This document shows positions 43,280 to 52,795 of a DNA stretch of 64,000 nt, piece by piece. Below the pieces are notes generated by a model. The model was not told where the DNA came from. It worked only from the letters and a program-made list of their open reading frames with translations, and made no database searches. How positions within the stretch are numbered: position 1 is the stretch's first letter; the number at the start of each line of letters is the position of its first letter. The DNA comes from Paralithodes platypus (taxonomy: Eukaryota > Arthropoda > Malacostraca > Decapoda > Lithodidae): the NCBI GenBank assembly GCA_032716605.1, contig CM064492.1, positions 48,354,488 to 48,418,487 of the forward strand, in the 5' to 3' direction. Both the position numbers and the translations under genes were made by a program.

Positions 43280-43929
43280 CAGTCGGCCCCGCAAGGGTGC
43301 GCAATAAATGGGTGCGATTCTCCAACCGTGCGGCAGATGTCCGTGCGGTGCTTATAATCCAAGGGTGCGAAAAAAGCAAAGCGTGCGGAACTGGATGCGC
43401 ATTTGTCGGGAGGCCATGTTTGTGACGTCAGAGCGCGCGGGATGACTCGGTGACTCGTGTGTAAGCGTACCCTGACGCAGCCTTGCAATTCTCTTCCGCA
43501 TTCTTTGTGAACAATGGACCCTCCAGCCCCTCCACCACCCCAGCCACCTGCTGCCCCTAACCCACCGCCCAGGGCGATCGTGTTACCCACCAAAACAAAA
43601 GTGAAAGTTCTTGATTTAGAACAGAAAAAACAGTTACTAGACATGTTGGCCACAGGTGAGAAACAGGCAAATGTGGGTAGACATTTTTGTGTGGGTGAAT
43701 CAACTGTGCGTTCAATTAAAAAGCGAAAAGAAAAAATCATTAAGTGCTACAATGATTCGTCAGTCCTTAGTTCATGTTTTTCAGGGGTTATTGGGCGAAA
43801 AAAGGGTAAGTTTGAAGAGTCCCCGGACTACATAGTGAATTTCCCATAGGTTCTTAAGCTCCAAGGGTGCATTTTACAAGGGTGCGCATGTCTCGGACTA
43901 AGGTAACCGCACCCTTGTGGGGCCCACTG
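43280..43929. mobile_element. Tigger/pogo-like element, non-autonomous (650 bp)
   Basis: TA duplication occurs at 43278-43279 and 43930-43931. The termini CAGTCGGCCCCGCAAGGGTG and the inverted CGCACCCTTGTGGGGCCCAC at the other end differ at two positions. Inner copies of GGGTGCG occur near both ends. Copy 1 of LINE-A reads TTTACTGTATATATGG across the site. It encodes a DNA-binding-only ORF. Confidence 0.93.
43514..43849 (+). CDS. CENP-B/pogo-type N-terminal DNA-binding protein (111 aa)
   Basis: A proline-rich start (MDPPAPPPPQPPAAPNPPPR) is followed at residues 30-75 by a helix-turn-helix of the CENPB_N/psq type: KVLDLEQKKQLLDMLATGEK, NVGRHFCVGESTVRSIKKR. This is the part of a pogo-superfamily transposase that binds the terminal repeats. 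The second DNA-binding domain and the DDE nuclease are absent. The ATG, frame and stop are intact. It could bind element ends without cutting, or it may simply be a relic. Confidence 0.75.
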   Translation: MDPPAPPPPQPPAAPNPPPRAIVLPTKTKVKVLDLEQKKQLLDMLATGEKQANVGRHFCVGESTVRSIKKRKEKIIKCYNDSSVLSSCFSGVIGRKKGKFEESPDYIVNFP

Positions 43930-43931
43930 TA

Positions 43932-44354
43932 TATATGGATGGAGTCATGAAAGAAATACTATCAAGAGCAGTGGATGTTGGTGTATCGCTGAAAAGGGAG
44001 GGAATTGAGTGGAAGCTACCTACAGTATACTGCTGTTTGTGGATGATATAGTTCTGATGAGTGATAATGAATGGGAGTTGCAGGGTCTGGTAATGAGTTT
44101 CGAACAGTGTGCGAAAAACGGAATTTGAAGGTAAATGCGGGGAAGAGCAAGGTTATGGTCTTCGAAAGGGGTGAAGTCACAGGGTGTGAGGTGAAGCTGA
44201 ACGGTCAGGCCATGGAGATCGTCAATTCTTTTAAGTATCTGGGCAGTGTGTTGAGTAAAGATGGGACTATGGATGAAGAAGTGCAGGAGAGGGTACAACA
44301 GGGGAAGAGGGCTGTAGGAACGCTGAAAGCAGTAACAAGAAATAGGGTAGTCAG
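43932..44354 (+). pseudogene. LINE-A RT after motif B, copy 2
   Basis: It encodes YMDGVMKEILSRAVDVGV, then the motif C region in a shifted frame (FVDDIVLMSDNEW, complementing the damaged box in copy 1), then NLKVNAGKSKVMVFERGEVT and SFKYLGSVLSKDGTMDEEV. It is cut at 44356 by the TA MITE. Confidence 0.82.
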
Positions 44355-44356
44355 TA

Positions 44357-45304
44357 GGGTAAGACGGGGTAATTTCGCCGCGGCGCTAATAATTTGCATT
44401 CAAACGCCGATATCTCCGAAACTATTGCATGGATTCGGCTGCAGTTTGGCTTAGGTTGTAGAGCAGTTTTGGTTTAGGTTGTAGAGCAAGTTTGGTTTAG
44501 GTTGTATAGCTAGTTTGGCTTAGGTTGTAGATCTAGTTTGGCTTAGGTTTTGTTGTAGTTTCGCGGGGCCTGGAGCCGGGGCTAGCGGCGCGTCTGACGG
44601 TATGGTTGGGTGTGTGTGGGGGTGTTTGTGGGTGGTTTGTATGTGTGTATGTTTGTTTGTACTGTATGTTTGCGTGTGACACAGTGTTGGCAGTAGCCGT
44701 CAGCTGCTGCCTGGTACTTTGTACTAGCAACCTACACGCCGCACCCACACGAGACACGTCCACACCCGCACTAAATACTTCCACACCCGTAGGCCTAATA
44801 AATACGTCCACAACCGCACTAGACACGTCCACACCCGCACTACATGTCCACAACTCCACACCCGCAATAGACACAGTGGCGCCTAGGCCTACACGTGTGA
44901 CACACCTGCATCTCTGCCCGCCCTGTTCAGTTGTGTGCGTGTAACGTTTTTCTATTGGCATGTTTAGTGTCAGTTTGGGTTTGTGAATGTTTTCATTACT
45001 TTTACCTGCATGCTAGTGTTTTGTCTGGCCATTAATCATATAATGATATCTACAGTAGTTTACTAGCTAGATAATGCTAAAAATAGGTCGCAGAAAAATT
45101 ACCCCGCCGGGCGGGGTTATTTCGCCGTGAGTGACTTTTTTCAAAAAATCGGCAGCATGACCAAAACATTATATATTTTTTTCGTTTTTTGGGCATCTAT
45201 AGCAGAAAGGCTGAATGTATAGATGAAAAATTTAAAAATTCCATTTGTGGCAGTTTCTATTTGTCAAAATATGTGATTTTCGGCGAAATTACCCCGTCTT
45301 ACCC
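44357..45304. mobile_element. TA-flanked MITE (948 bp), mariner-type target
   Basis: TA duplication occurs at 44355-44356 and 45305-45306; copy 1 of LINE-A reads GTCAGTATGGAAG across the site. The ends are a perfect 24-bp inverted repeat starting GGGTAAGACGGGGTAATTTC. An internal palindrome near 45098-45128 repeats the same terminal motif in both directions. No transposase ORF. TA target suggests Tc1/mariner or pogo mobilisation. Confidence 0.92.
44440..44555 (+). repeat. Short tandem repeats inside the TA MITE (five ~23-bp units)
   Basis: The unit AGTTTGGCTTAGGTTGTAGA recurs five times with small changes between 44440 and 44550. A second, looser array of CCACACCCGCACTA-type units occupies about 44758-44872. 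Confidence 0.8.
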
Positions 45305-45779
45305 TATGGAAGTGAAGACGTCCTTGCATGACAGTGTGGTAATCCCGACACTGACTTACGGAAGCGAAGCATGGACGTTGGTTGAGAGACTCAGACCAAG
45401 AGTGAGAGCAGTGGAAATGAATTACTTAAGAAATGCGTGCTGAGTTACATGGAGGGATAGACAGACTAATGAGGAAGTAAGAAGGAGGTGTGGTGTGGAG
45501 GTAGATGTGCTGGAAAGTGTGAAAAGGAACAAATTGAGATGGTTCGGCCATATAGAACGTATGGAAAGTGAGAGAATGACTAAGAGGGTGTACGAGAGCG
45601 AGGTGGAGGGACAGAGAGGGAGAGGTAGACCAAAAGAAAGGTGGAAGGATGGAGTGAGGAAGTATATGAACGAAGGCGGTGCTGGTTGGGGGGAAGGGCG
45701 TCGACTGACTGGGGACAGAGGTGCATGGGGGCGGTTCGTTCGTGGCCACCCCTTCGGGGATCACGGCGTCGGGCAATAG
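45305..45779 (+). pseudogene. LINE-A C-terminal domain, copy 2
   Basis: It encodes TSLHDSVVIPTLTYGSEAWT, RVRAVEMNYLRNAC, then after a stop and frame change KLRWFGHIERMESERMTKRV and GQRGRGRPKERWKDGVRKYM. The role of this tail is unknown, but it is conserved among related LINEs. It is followed by the GATA tail. Confidence 0.85.
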
Positions 45780-45785
45780 ATAGAT

Positions 45786-46220
45786 AGATAATAAAGTTTT
45801 AGATAATCTTTCAGAAAATTATATTTTCAATAATAATTAATGCGTATGTGAAAGAGTCGTGGATATGCCAGCTAACAGACGTTAGGCATTAATAAAGTTC
45901 ATTTATAGTCCGATAGGTCATATATTAACAGGTGATGTAGATATAGTTAAACAATTTGCAAATGACAAATTAGCGGAGCTATGTCAATAAGGTTTTAAAT
46001 ATAGAATAGGGAATGATAAAGTAACATTTGACAAAATTATAAAAGATATTGTTTTTCCAGTTAATAGATTAAAAGAGAAATTGTTAAAAACCAAGAGCTG
46101 CGAAGCGAGGGAGCTAGAAACATGGTCAAAATTATTGATTAAATTAATTAGAAAATAAAGTGTTCTCCTAAAAAAAAAAATTTAATCTTTTTGATTTTGT
46201 AAACTATAATTATAATAAGC
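45786..46220 (+). pseudogene. PLE RT N-terminal region
   Basis: In one main frame, with a stop after LAELC, it reads GHILTGDVDIVKQFANDKLA, then GFKYRIGNDKVTFDKIIKDI and NRLKEKLLKTKSCEARELET, ending WSKLLIKLIRK. It lies between the endonuclease/linker side and the RT palm. No standard domain is assigned. Placement in the PLE is by colinearity. Confidence 0.6.
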
Positions 46221-46224
46221 TTAA

Positions 46225-46703
46225 CCCTCTGTTCCCGGAAGGGCTCTTGAACGCCCATAAAAAAGCATACACGAGCTGCCCGGAAGGGCTCTTTAACGCC
46301 CAGTGGTTGAAAGCCTGTGAGCTTGGTGTGCGAGGCGTCGGTCCGACGCATGTAAACAACAGCCGGCTGGACCGACGCCCCGCATCTCCGGCCACAAGAA
46401 GGAAAGCGTCGCTTGTTCGTGTGTGCCTGTATGTTGTTGTTAAGTATCGAAAAGTAGTGTAAAGTGGCTGTTGTTGCCATAAAGTTATCTCCAATGAAAT
46501 CATCATCACAAATGAACCAGTTGACTTAGAGAGCTCTACTTAACGCCATTCTACAGGTAAATAACACAGCTACGCTTGGGGATGCGCGGGAATGCGGAAG
46601 CATTCAGAATAACAAAGATACGGTAGCCTAGCCTAGACGTTTTTCGGCCAAAACACCCGGGTTTCGGGGAATATTTATGTAATGCGTAGCCGGGGCTGGA
46701 GGG
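46225..46703. mobile_element. piggyBac-type TTAA MITE closest to the 31770-36188 transposon
   Basis: TTAA occurs at 46221-46224 and 46704-46707. Its right terminus, inverted, reads TTAACCCTCCAGCCCCGG, identical over 18 bp to the transposon's left end. Its left side carries GGAAGGGCTCTTGAACGCCC (from 46237) and a second copy (from 46282), 45 bp apart, matching the transposon's right subterminal pair in inverse orientation. It lacks a transposase. Confidence 0.93.
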
Positions 46704-46830
46704 TTAAAATTTATTTAACATATTTGCATAAACATTTTGTAATCACTACAGTAGATCAAGCCAGCAATAACTATACCTTCATATGTAAGAAATTTTATCT
46801 AGACAACATGAAAAAAGAACTAGGCAGTAA

Positions 46831-47283
46831 CCCTTAAAGACCGGTTTCGCCTTCTATAGGATATCCGCGAAACCCGGGGGATCTGACCGAAAAACTTCTT
46901 TAATAGGCTACCCGTATCTTTGTTATTTTAACCGCTAGAGAATTCACTCACATCTCTAAACGTAGATGTGTTTCTTATCTGTAGACTGGCATTGAGTAGA
47001 GCTCTCTAAGCCGAATGGTTCATTTGTGATGACAATTTCCGTGGATAAAGTTTCGAGGCGATGTTAGCGATATTGGACATTTGCAGACACTAATCTCGTC
47101 AATGCATACAACAACAACTTTGATCCGACGTCTCCTTCGTGGTTTCGGAGGTGTGGTGTCGCAAAGACAAGCTTTGTTTACATACGTCGGACGCACGGCT
47201 TTCAAAACACGCTTAATAGGCTTTCAAGTGTTTCGGGCCCAAGTTTGTTATGGGCTCCTCAGAGCCCTTCCGGTTACCAGGGG
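46831..47283. mobile_element. piggyBac-type MITE, left member of a back-to-back pair
   Basis: The left target is GTAA (46827-46830, one change from TTAA). The right target is CTAA (47284-47287), shared with the next MITE. The right end, TGTTATGGGCTCCTCAGAGC followed by CCTTCCGG, resembles the piggyBac transposon's right end. The left end is CCCTTAAAGACCGG. Confidence 0.78.
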
Positions 47284-47287
47284 CTAA

Positions 47288-47768
47288 CCCTTCCAGCCCG
47301 GGTGTCATTTTAAAATGACACCACGAAATAAGGGCAGGTGCCCGGGTGTCCTTTCAGGAGATAGTAAGCTTTCAAGCCTATTCAGCTTGGTCTGAACGCC
47401 GTGCGTCCGACGCATGTAAACAAAGCCGATCGTTGCGTCACCGCACCTCCGAAAACAAGAAGGAGACGACTCTTTTGTTATTGTATGTCTGTATGTCGTT
47501 GTTTCAGTAGTGAAAAGATCGTCATATTGCTAACATCGCCTGAAAATGCTCTCCACTAAAATCGTCATCACAACTGAACCAGTTGACTTAGAGAGCTCTA
47601 CTCAACGCCAGTCTACAGATTGGAAACCGCACTACATTTATAGATGTGTGGGAAATTTCTAGCAGTTAAAATTAACCAAAATACGGTAGCCTAGGCCTAG
47701 ACGTTTTTCGGCCAGATCGCCCGGGTACGCCGCACTGTCATTAGGAGATACAGCCCGGGCCAGGAGGG
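47288..47768. mobile_element. piggyBac-type TTAA MITE, right member of the pair
   Basis: CTAA is at 47284-47287 and TTAA at 47769-47772. The ends are CCCTTCCAGCCCGG and CCGGGCCAGGAGGG. The same family is at 18794-19264 and 59273-59752. PLE sequence continues at 47773. Confidence 0.86.
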
Positions 47769-47772
47769 TTAA

Positions 47773-48098
47773 AGGTAATAAATTTCATAAAAATATTTGC
47801 GGTAATTCTGTTCATGAAATTCAGGAAAATTTAATTGTTGATAACTTAATTAATGAACATACTAATAAATATATAACCTTTGATATTAAACTTTCTGATA
47901 AGAATAAATGCATTGCTAAATTATACATGTTACCCAAATTTCATAAAAGACCTTATAAATATCGCTTTATTGCCGGATCAAAATTTACTACCACTAAAAC
48001 TTTGTCAAAACAAGTCGTACATTGCTTAAAATACATTAAAAGTACTGTACTCATAAACGATATTGTGATACCATCAAGAATAGAACTGGCATTAACTA
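47773..48098 (+). pseudogene. PLE RT, first palm segments
   Basis: It encodes NICGNSVHEIQENLIVDNLI and KCIAKLYMLPKFHKRPYKYR, then FIAGSKFTTTKTLSKQVVHC. It matches 55738-56050. It is interrupted at 48099 by a LINE-B-like fragment within the sequence for GINYYWSVDN. Confidence 0.87.
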
Positions 48099-48655
48099 TT
48101 ATTCCAGTTTCCGCTGGAGGTGGTGCTGAAGCTAGCTCCATTGCTAGAGTCAGAAGTGGCTGGGAAAAGTTTAGAGAGCTGTTGCCACTCCTGACCATGA
48201 GAGGGCTCCCACCCCACCTTAAAGGGAAGGTGTATACCTCGTGTATTAGGAGCGCGATGACCTATGCCTCTGAGACGTGGCCGGTAAAAGCGGAGGATGT
48301 CAATAGAATGGAACGGAATGAGAAGAGAATGGCGAGATGGATGTATGGGGTTAATCTTAGGGACAGGGTATCGAGCGAGGAATTGAGAAGGCGTCTGGGC
48401 ATTAGGAGTATCAGTGAAGTAATGCGCAAGAGCCGACTTGGTTGGTTTGGACATGTGGAGAGGATGGATGATCTGAATTCGGTGAAGAAATGCCGGACTG
48501 TGAACTTGGGGGGAGCTGCGCGTAGGGGGTGGACCTAGAATGACATGAGCTCGGGTACTCCGGTCCAATCTCAAAATAAAGAACTTGACAGGACCACCTG
48601 GAAAGCTGCCATTTAGGACGTGAGACTGTAACCACAGTCTCTGTGAACAAACGGT
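48099..48655 (+). mobile_element. LINE-B-related fragment, 5'-truncated, diverged subfamily
   Basis: It encodes VSAGGGAEASSIARVRSGWE, KVYTSCIRSAMTYASETWPV and RRRLGIRSISEVMRKSRLGW, the C-terminal part of LINE-B with about 70% amino-acid identity by eye. It ends in a TGTATGTAATGTATTG tail. PLE sequence on the left stops at ACTATTATT and resumes at ATTGGAGTGTTGAC. Confidence 0.85.
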
Positions 48656-50000
48656 TTTTAAACTTGTATGTAATGTATTGTAATTGGAGTGTTGACAATT
48701 CAGTAGAAGTTATTGATAAACTTAATACCATGCGGAAAGTTACCTCAGTACATAGCTTCGACTTTTCAACTTTGTACAGTAAAAGTCCGTTAATCCGACG
48801 ACCGATGATCCGAATCTCCCAATAGTCCGAATTTTTCAATTTGAGGCCAAATCCGAATTCACCCGATGGTCCGAATTTCAAGAAGTCCCAAAGTCCCCTT
48901 TTTGAGGCATTAGTCCACTTAAATGACACATAATGGAGCACACACATATCATATGTTCATGAATTCACTTTAAAAGTTTACCATTGTCATTGTAGCCTAT
49001 TACCTACTTCAAAACATTCAGATTAATGGTCAAAGGAAGCTACTGATATAAACGTAAACACCTTCTTCTTCTTCTTCTTCTTCCACATCGTCTGCTAGAG
49101 AGTTTGTTTTGCTCTTGAACGCATCCTTGGGACGCTCCGATGCGCTACTGGCTTGCACCGCATTTTCTGCAAGCGCATTCAGTCTTGAGCTTGAAAACGC
49201 ACCTTTGGACGTATTAGTCTTGAGCTAGAAAACGCACCTTTGGACGTTCTGATACGCTACTATTTATAGTTCAGTGATCGGAGCGTCCCAAGGGTGCTTT
49301 CAAGACAACAAGACAAGGGTGCTTTCAATACAATATAATATAACAGAGCACGTCACAAAAGGAAAATCACAAAATGAAAATTACAAGAACCTCTCAGGGA
49401 AGTGCCGTTGTTAAGGCATTACTTCCCGAACCACATCTGATCTGATCTTCAAGAGCAAGACAAACTCGCTAGTAGACGGAAGAAGAAGAAGACGTTTATA
49501 TCAGCAGATTCCTTTGACCATTAATCTGAATGTTTTGAAGCAGGTAATAGGCTACAATGATAATGGTAAACTTTTGAAGTGATTTCATGAACATATGATA
49601 TGTGTGTGTGCACCATTGTGTCATTTGGGTGGCCTAATGCCTCAATGTTTTTGTCATACACAGGTTCATAGGGGTAAAGTCCGATAATCCGAAAAATCCA
49701 CTAATCCGAACGAGGGCCGGTCCGCTGCCCTTTGGATTAACGGAAGTTTACTGTATACCAATTTGCCTTTAATTTAGTATTTTCAGAACTTTGCTTTATT
49801 ATAGATTTGCATTTTGACAGATTTGAAAGTAGTCGTAATCATTACACAAATGTTAATTCATATTTTAATAATGCGTCACTTAGCTTTGATCCCACTAATT
49901 CAGTATATTTTGATAGAACTAATCTTAAAGATGCCCTTAAATTCCTCCTTTTCAATACAGTACTTATGTTAGATTCGGGCCCTACATTTTCAAACAAATA
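48656..50000 (+). pseudogene. PLE RT motif A region, split by a Tigger-type MITE
   Basis: 48656-48776 encodes WSVDNSVEVIDKLNTM and SFDFSTLY. After the MITE, 49754-50000 encodes YTNLPLI, then the segment up to SGPTFSNKY. One TA is shared at the junction. Frameshifts are present near 49780 and 49955. Confidence 0.85.
48777..49753. mobile_element. Tigger/pogo-like TA MITE (977 bp)
   Basis: TA duplication occurs at 48775-48776 and 49754-49755. The terminus CAGTAAAAGTCCGTTAATCC is inverted at the right end as GGATTAACGGAAGTTTACTG. It has a CTT microsatellite near 49062-49082. Large inner inverted segments (AAAAGTTTACCATTGTCATT near 48973 and its complement near 49560) allow most of the element to fold back. 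It is an uninterrupted sister of 18777-20180. Confidence 0.92.
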
Positions 50001-50832
50001 CAGTAGGGTCCCCATTTGTGCGTGTTCGAGCTGTGCGTTTCACAAGATGTGCGAGCTACCAAAAATATTAATTTAATAATTCCAAACTGCGCTAATATTG
50101 TTCGAAGTGTGCGAGCGCCGGAATAAAGGTAAGCAAATCCGTGGAGAAGCCCAAATGTACGAGTTTCTTCACAGCTGTGCGAGATAAGTCATGCGTCACA
50201 GCCAGCTTCTGCGCCGCTTGGGTACCGGGTGGGAGGGGGTAGTCGGCCATATTTTTTTGCCCCCGCTCTAGTGCACACATAGCTCCGTGAGAAATTCGTG
50301 CCGGTATACCTTGAGCGGCTGAGCCAACCTAGCCCTTATTGACCATGCCACCCCCACGTTCCGGGAAACGGCAGACCATCACACTGGAACTAAAGCAGAA
50401 AGTTATCGAGTTAAAGGATGCTGGAAAAGGAAATTCAGTTGTAGCCAGGCAGTTAGGACTTACCGAGTCGAATGTTAGATCAATTTATAAGAAAAACGGA
50501 GACGGGGACGGGGCCGAGGCCGGGGCCGGGGTAGCATAGCTGCACTCGCCCTGCCGCGGGGGTTTGCCTCGGAGCCCCCTAGCTTAATGTGTGTAAACAA
50601 TGACTTATTATTGTTTAATTATTGCTTACTTTTATATATATTATGTATTGTTATGAATATGTGTCAGTTAGTGTTGTTTTGTATAGGTAATATGAAGTTG
50701 AACCCCTAAACTCGGGACCGTCCATCCACCAAATGAATTATTTCCCATAAGATACAGGTTTTGAGTTGTACGATTTCGAGTTGTGCAGCCTCGTTCATCC
50801 ACCAAATTCTCGCACAAATAGGGACCCTGCTG
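50001..50832. mobile_element. Tigger/pogo-like element, non-autonomous (832 bp)
   Basis: TA duplication occurs at 49999-50000 and 50833-50834. The terminus CAGTAGGGTCCCCATTTGTG is matched inverted at the right end, CGCACAAATAGGGACCCTGC. It encodes only a short DNA-binding ORF. It lies within PLE RT between motif A and motif B. Confidence 0.92.
50339..50539 (+). CDS. CENP-B/pogo-type DNA-binding fragment (about 65 aa)
   Basis: In-frame ATG at 50345 gives MPPPRSGKRQTITLELKQKV, then KDAGKGNSVVARQLGLTESN and VRSIYKKNG, a helix-turn-helix of the CENPB_N/psq type. It ends in a Gly/Ala/Asp-rich tail (GDGAEAGAGVA) and a stop. No second DNA-binding domain or DDE nuclease follows. It is an independent case parallel to 43514-43849, in a different Tigger-type family. 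Confidence 0.7.
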   Translation: MTMPPPRSGKRQTITLELKQKVIELKDAGKGNSVVARQLGLTESNVRSIYKKNGDGDGAEAGAGVA

Positions 50833-51411
50833 TATTAGGAATTCCTATGGGTGGAAATGCTAGCCCTTTAATTGCACTTATTCTTGCTTGCTTTAGAATT
50901 TAAATTTGTGAAAAAACTTAGTTGACAGTAGCAAGAAAAATAACATCCCAGAAAAATTAGCACTTGCTAAATTGTTAAGTAATAATAGTAGATATATTGA
51001 TGATATTCTAGTTTGTAATATGTTAAATTTTAATCAAGTCGCTAAACAAATTTATCCAAATTCCATCCCCCTCACACAAGGTAACGTAAATTATAAAGTT
51101 GAAATTTGTTTTGATATAAATATACAGATTGTTAATGAACAGTGCACACTTAAAATATACCACAAAGTTGACAATTTTAATTTTAACATAATAAACTTTC
51201 CTTTCCCTAATAGTTAATATTGATAGTAAAATAACTTATAATTGTTTTTATTCCCAGCTAATAAGATTTTGTAAAATTTGTACCAGAGTAGAAGACTTTT
51301 GGGATAGAGCTAGGTTACTATACAGACTCTTAGTAGACAGAGGGTTTGTTGCAAGTAAATTGTTCCATAAATTCAATCTTTTTAAGGTCAATTATTGTGA
51401 CTGTATTTTAA
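50833..51411 (+). pseudogene. PLE RT motif B to thumb
   Basis: It begins with LGIPMGGNASPLIA (motif B), then SNNSRYIDDILVCNMLNFN (motif C YIDD) and YPNSIPLTQGNVNYKVE. A frame change follows near 51145, and the thumb appears in another frame (FWDRARLLYRLLVDRGFVA). It ends at the TTAA used by the next MITE. Confidence 0.87.
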
Positions 51412-51890
51412 CACTAGATTAGCGGGCTAGCGGTTTATTTATATGTACCGCCCAGCGGGGTGTTTTTAGCCAAAATAGGGCTGTTTATGTGATCATTTTC
51501 ATGCCTAAATAAGACCCAGAACGTAAAACAAGTATCTATCCCTGAAAGGGCATAAACAGAGCTTTCCAATGACACCATAACGATCCTTTTATGATGGCTA
51601 GTTTTCTTGCAACAACCGCGCAACGCGAGTGCAAAAAGCATGTAATTCGGCACTTTCCCCATACAATTCCGTATGTAGCGAGTGAGAGAAGGAGGGAGGA
51701 GGTGGGATTCGTGTCAGTAGGTTCGCCGCGGTGGTCTGGAGCAGTCATACGCTCGCTACTCTCCTGCCACCACTTGTCTCTCTCTCTCAGCAACATTACG
51801 TGCTGAAATTGCCACACGACCTATGTCAAGCGCCGCCAGATAGTCCAGATTTATTATACTCGACTTATGTTGCGCGCCGCTAGTTTTGGG
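51412..51890. mobile_element. piggyBac-type TTAA MITE (479 bp)
   Basis: TTAA occurs at 51408-51411 and 51891-51894. It is a close sister of 17846-18325, sharing GTACCGCCCAGCGGGGTG and the CTCTCTCTCTCAGC run. The ends are CACTAGATTAGCGG and CCGCTAGTTTTGGG. Confidence 0.88.
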
Positions 51891-51894
51891 TTAA

Positions 51895-52795
51895 AATTTG
51901 ATATCAATAATTTTAATCAAGCATTATTAGCTTGAAGTTTCTATTATAACCTCTGCTTACTTTTTGTCTGTATGTATTAATGTTTATCTTTTTATATTGT
52001 TATTATTAATTTTTATAATTAATTGTTCTTGTTAAAAGAGTACTCTTTTGTTTAAATCTATTGTGCCTTCTTCATATTTTCAAATATTTATATTTATTAT
52101 ATTGTATCTATTCATTGTCGATAGTATCAATTGCTTGCTTTTGCGATTTCCTTAGTTTATTCGTACAACAAATGTAGGTAACAAGTACGGTTTAGCAAAT
52201 TAGTTAGCGTGACAATCCATTAGATATTTCTTACAATCTTCTGGTAATTTCTAGGATTGTTCAATTGCTATTGGCGTCATCCTATTGCATAGGTTGAGAA
52301 GGACCCTCAATGAATGGTGATGGGCTGGTCTATCAGAGTGAGAACTGAGCGATCTCTGCCATACCCATAGCTTACTCTTGACTGTTCCTTTTACTTATAT
52401 ATTTTCTAGATCTCAAGTGACGGCGTCTCTTCCGTGGATTGACTCCCAATCTACTAAGATTGGAAGCCAAAGCGTCACATTTTTCCTTTGCCCCTCAACT
52501 TTCTCTTCATAATTGCTGAGGGGCACAGGGCCCTGGGTGGGGCTTTGGTTTCCAGAGCGTTTCCGCACCCTCCTCAGCTCCCCGCCATGGAGTGGCTTCG
52601 GTCATCCAGGCTTTATTGTGGTCAGCAGGGAGAGTTCTGTGGGGGTGCTCAGTTATGGCCTTGGCCTTGCTCGGGGCCTTGGAGCTGTTCGGCCAGGCAG
52701 CTTGGGGAACAACAATAACAACAAATGTAGGTTATTAGTAGGGTAGTAATTGATAGGGGTCACTTGAAGCATGCGATGCTTACAGGTACCTACCC
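51895..52795 (+). mobile_element. PLE ORF end and 3' UTR, with an S1-type insertion
   Basis: It carries FDINNFNQALLA and the UTR, interrupted at 52181-52722. It continues GTAGGTTATTAGTAGGGTAG to the pLTR at 52796. Confidence 0.8.
52181..52722 (+). mobile_element. S1 element with a different 5' portion
   Basis: It is flanked by ACAACAAATGTAGGT (about 52165 and 52719). From TGGTGATGGGCTGGTC (52318) onward it is standard S1, ending in the (AAC)n-type tail. The first ~135 bp (52181-52315) do not match the 5' end of the other S1 copies, so it is a chimera or a variant head. Confidence 0.78.

Larger units (their letters stand above)
39088..45785 (+). mobile_element. LINE-A copy 2, near full length, with three nested insertions
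   Basis: It begins with a GC-rich leader (CCCCTGGGGGAAAGGG) and reaches the GATA tail at 45777-45788. Interruptions are LINE-B (39452-41343), a Tigger-type element (43280-43929) and a TA MITE (44357-45304). Each is confirmed by uninterrupted sequence in copy 1. The net length is about 3.2 kb. It lies inside the PLE, between 39036-39087 and 45786-46220. Confidence 0.9.

Noticed and set aside
52181..52315. This segment as the true 5' end of S1
   Set aside because: The full-length copies at 23155-23671 and 62744-63284 agree with each other and differ from it, so it is more likely a chimeric addition.
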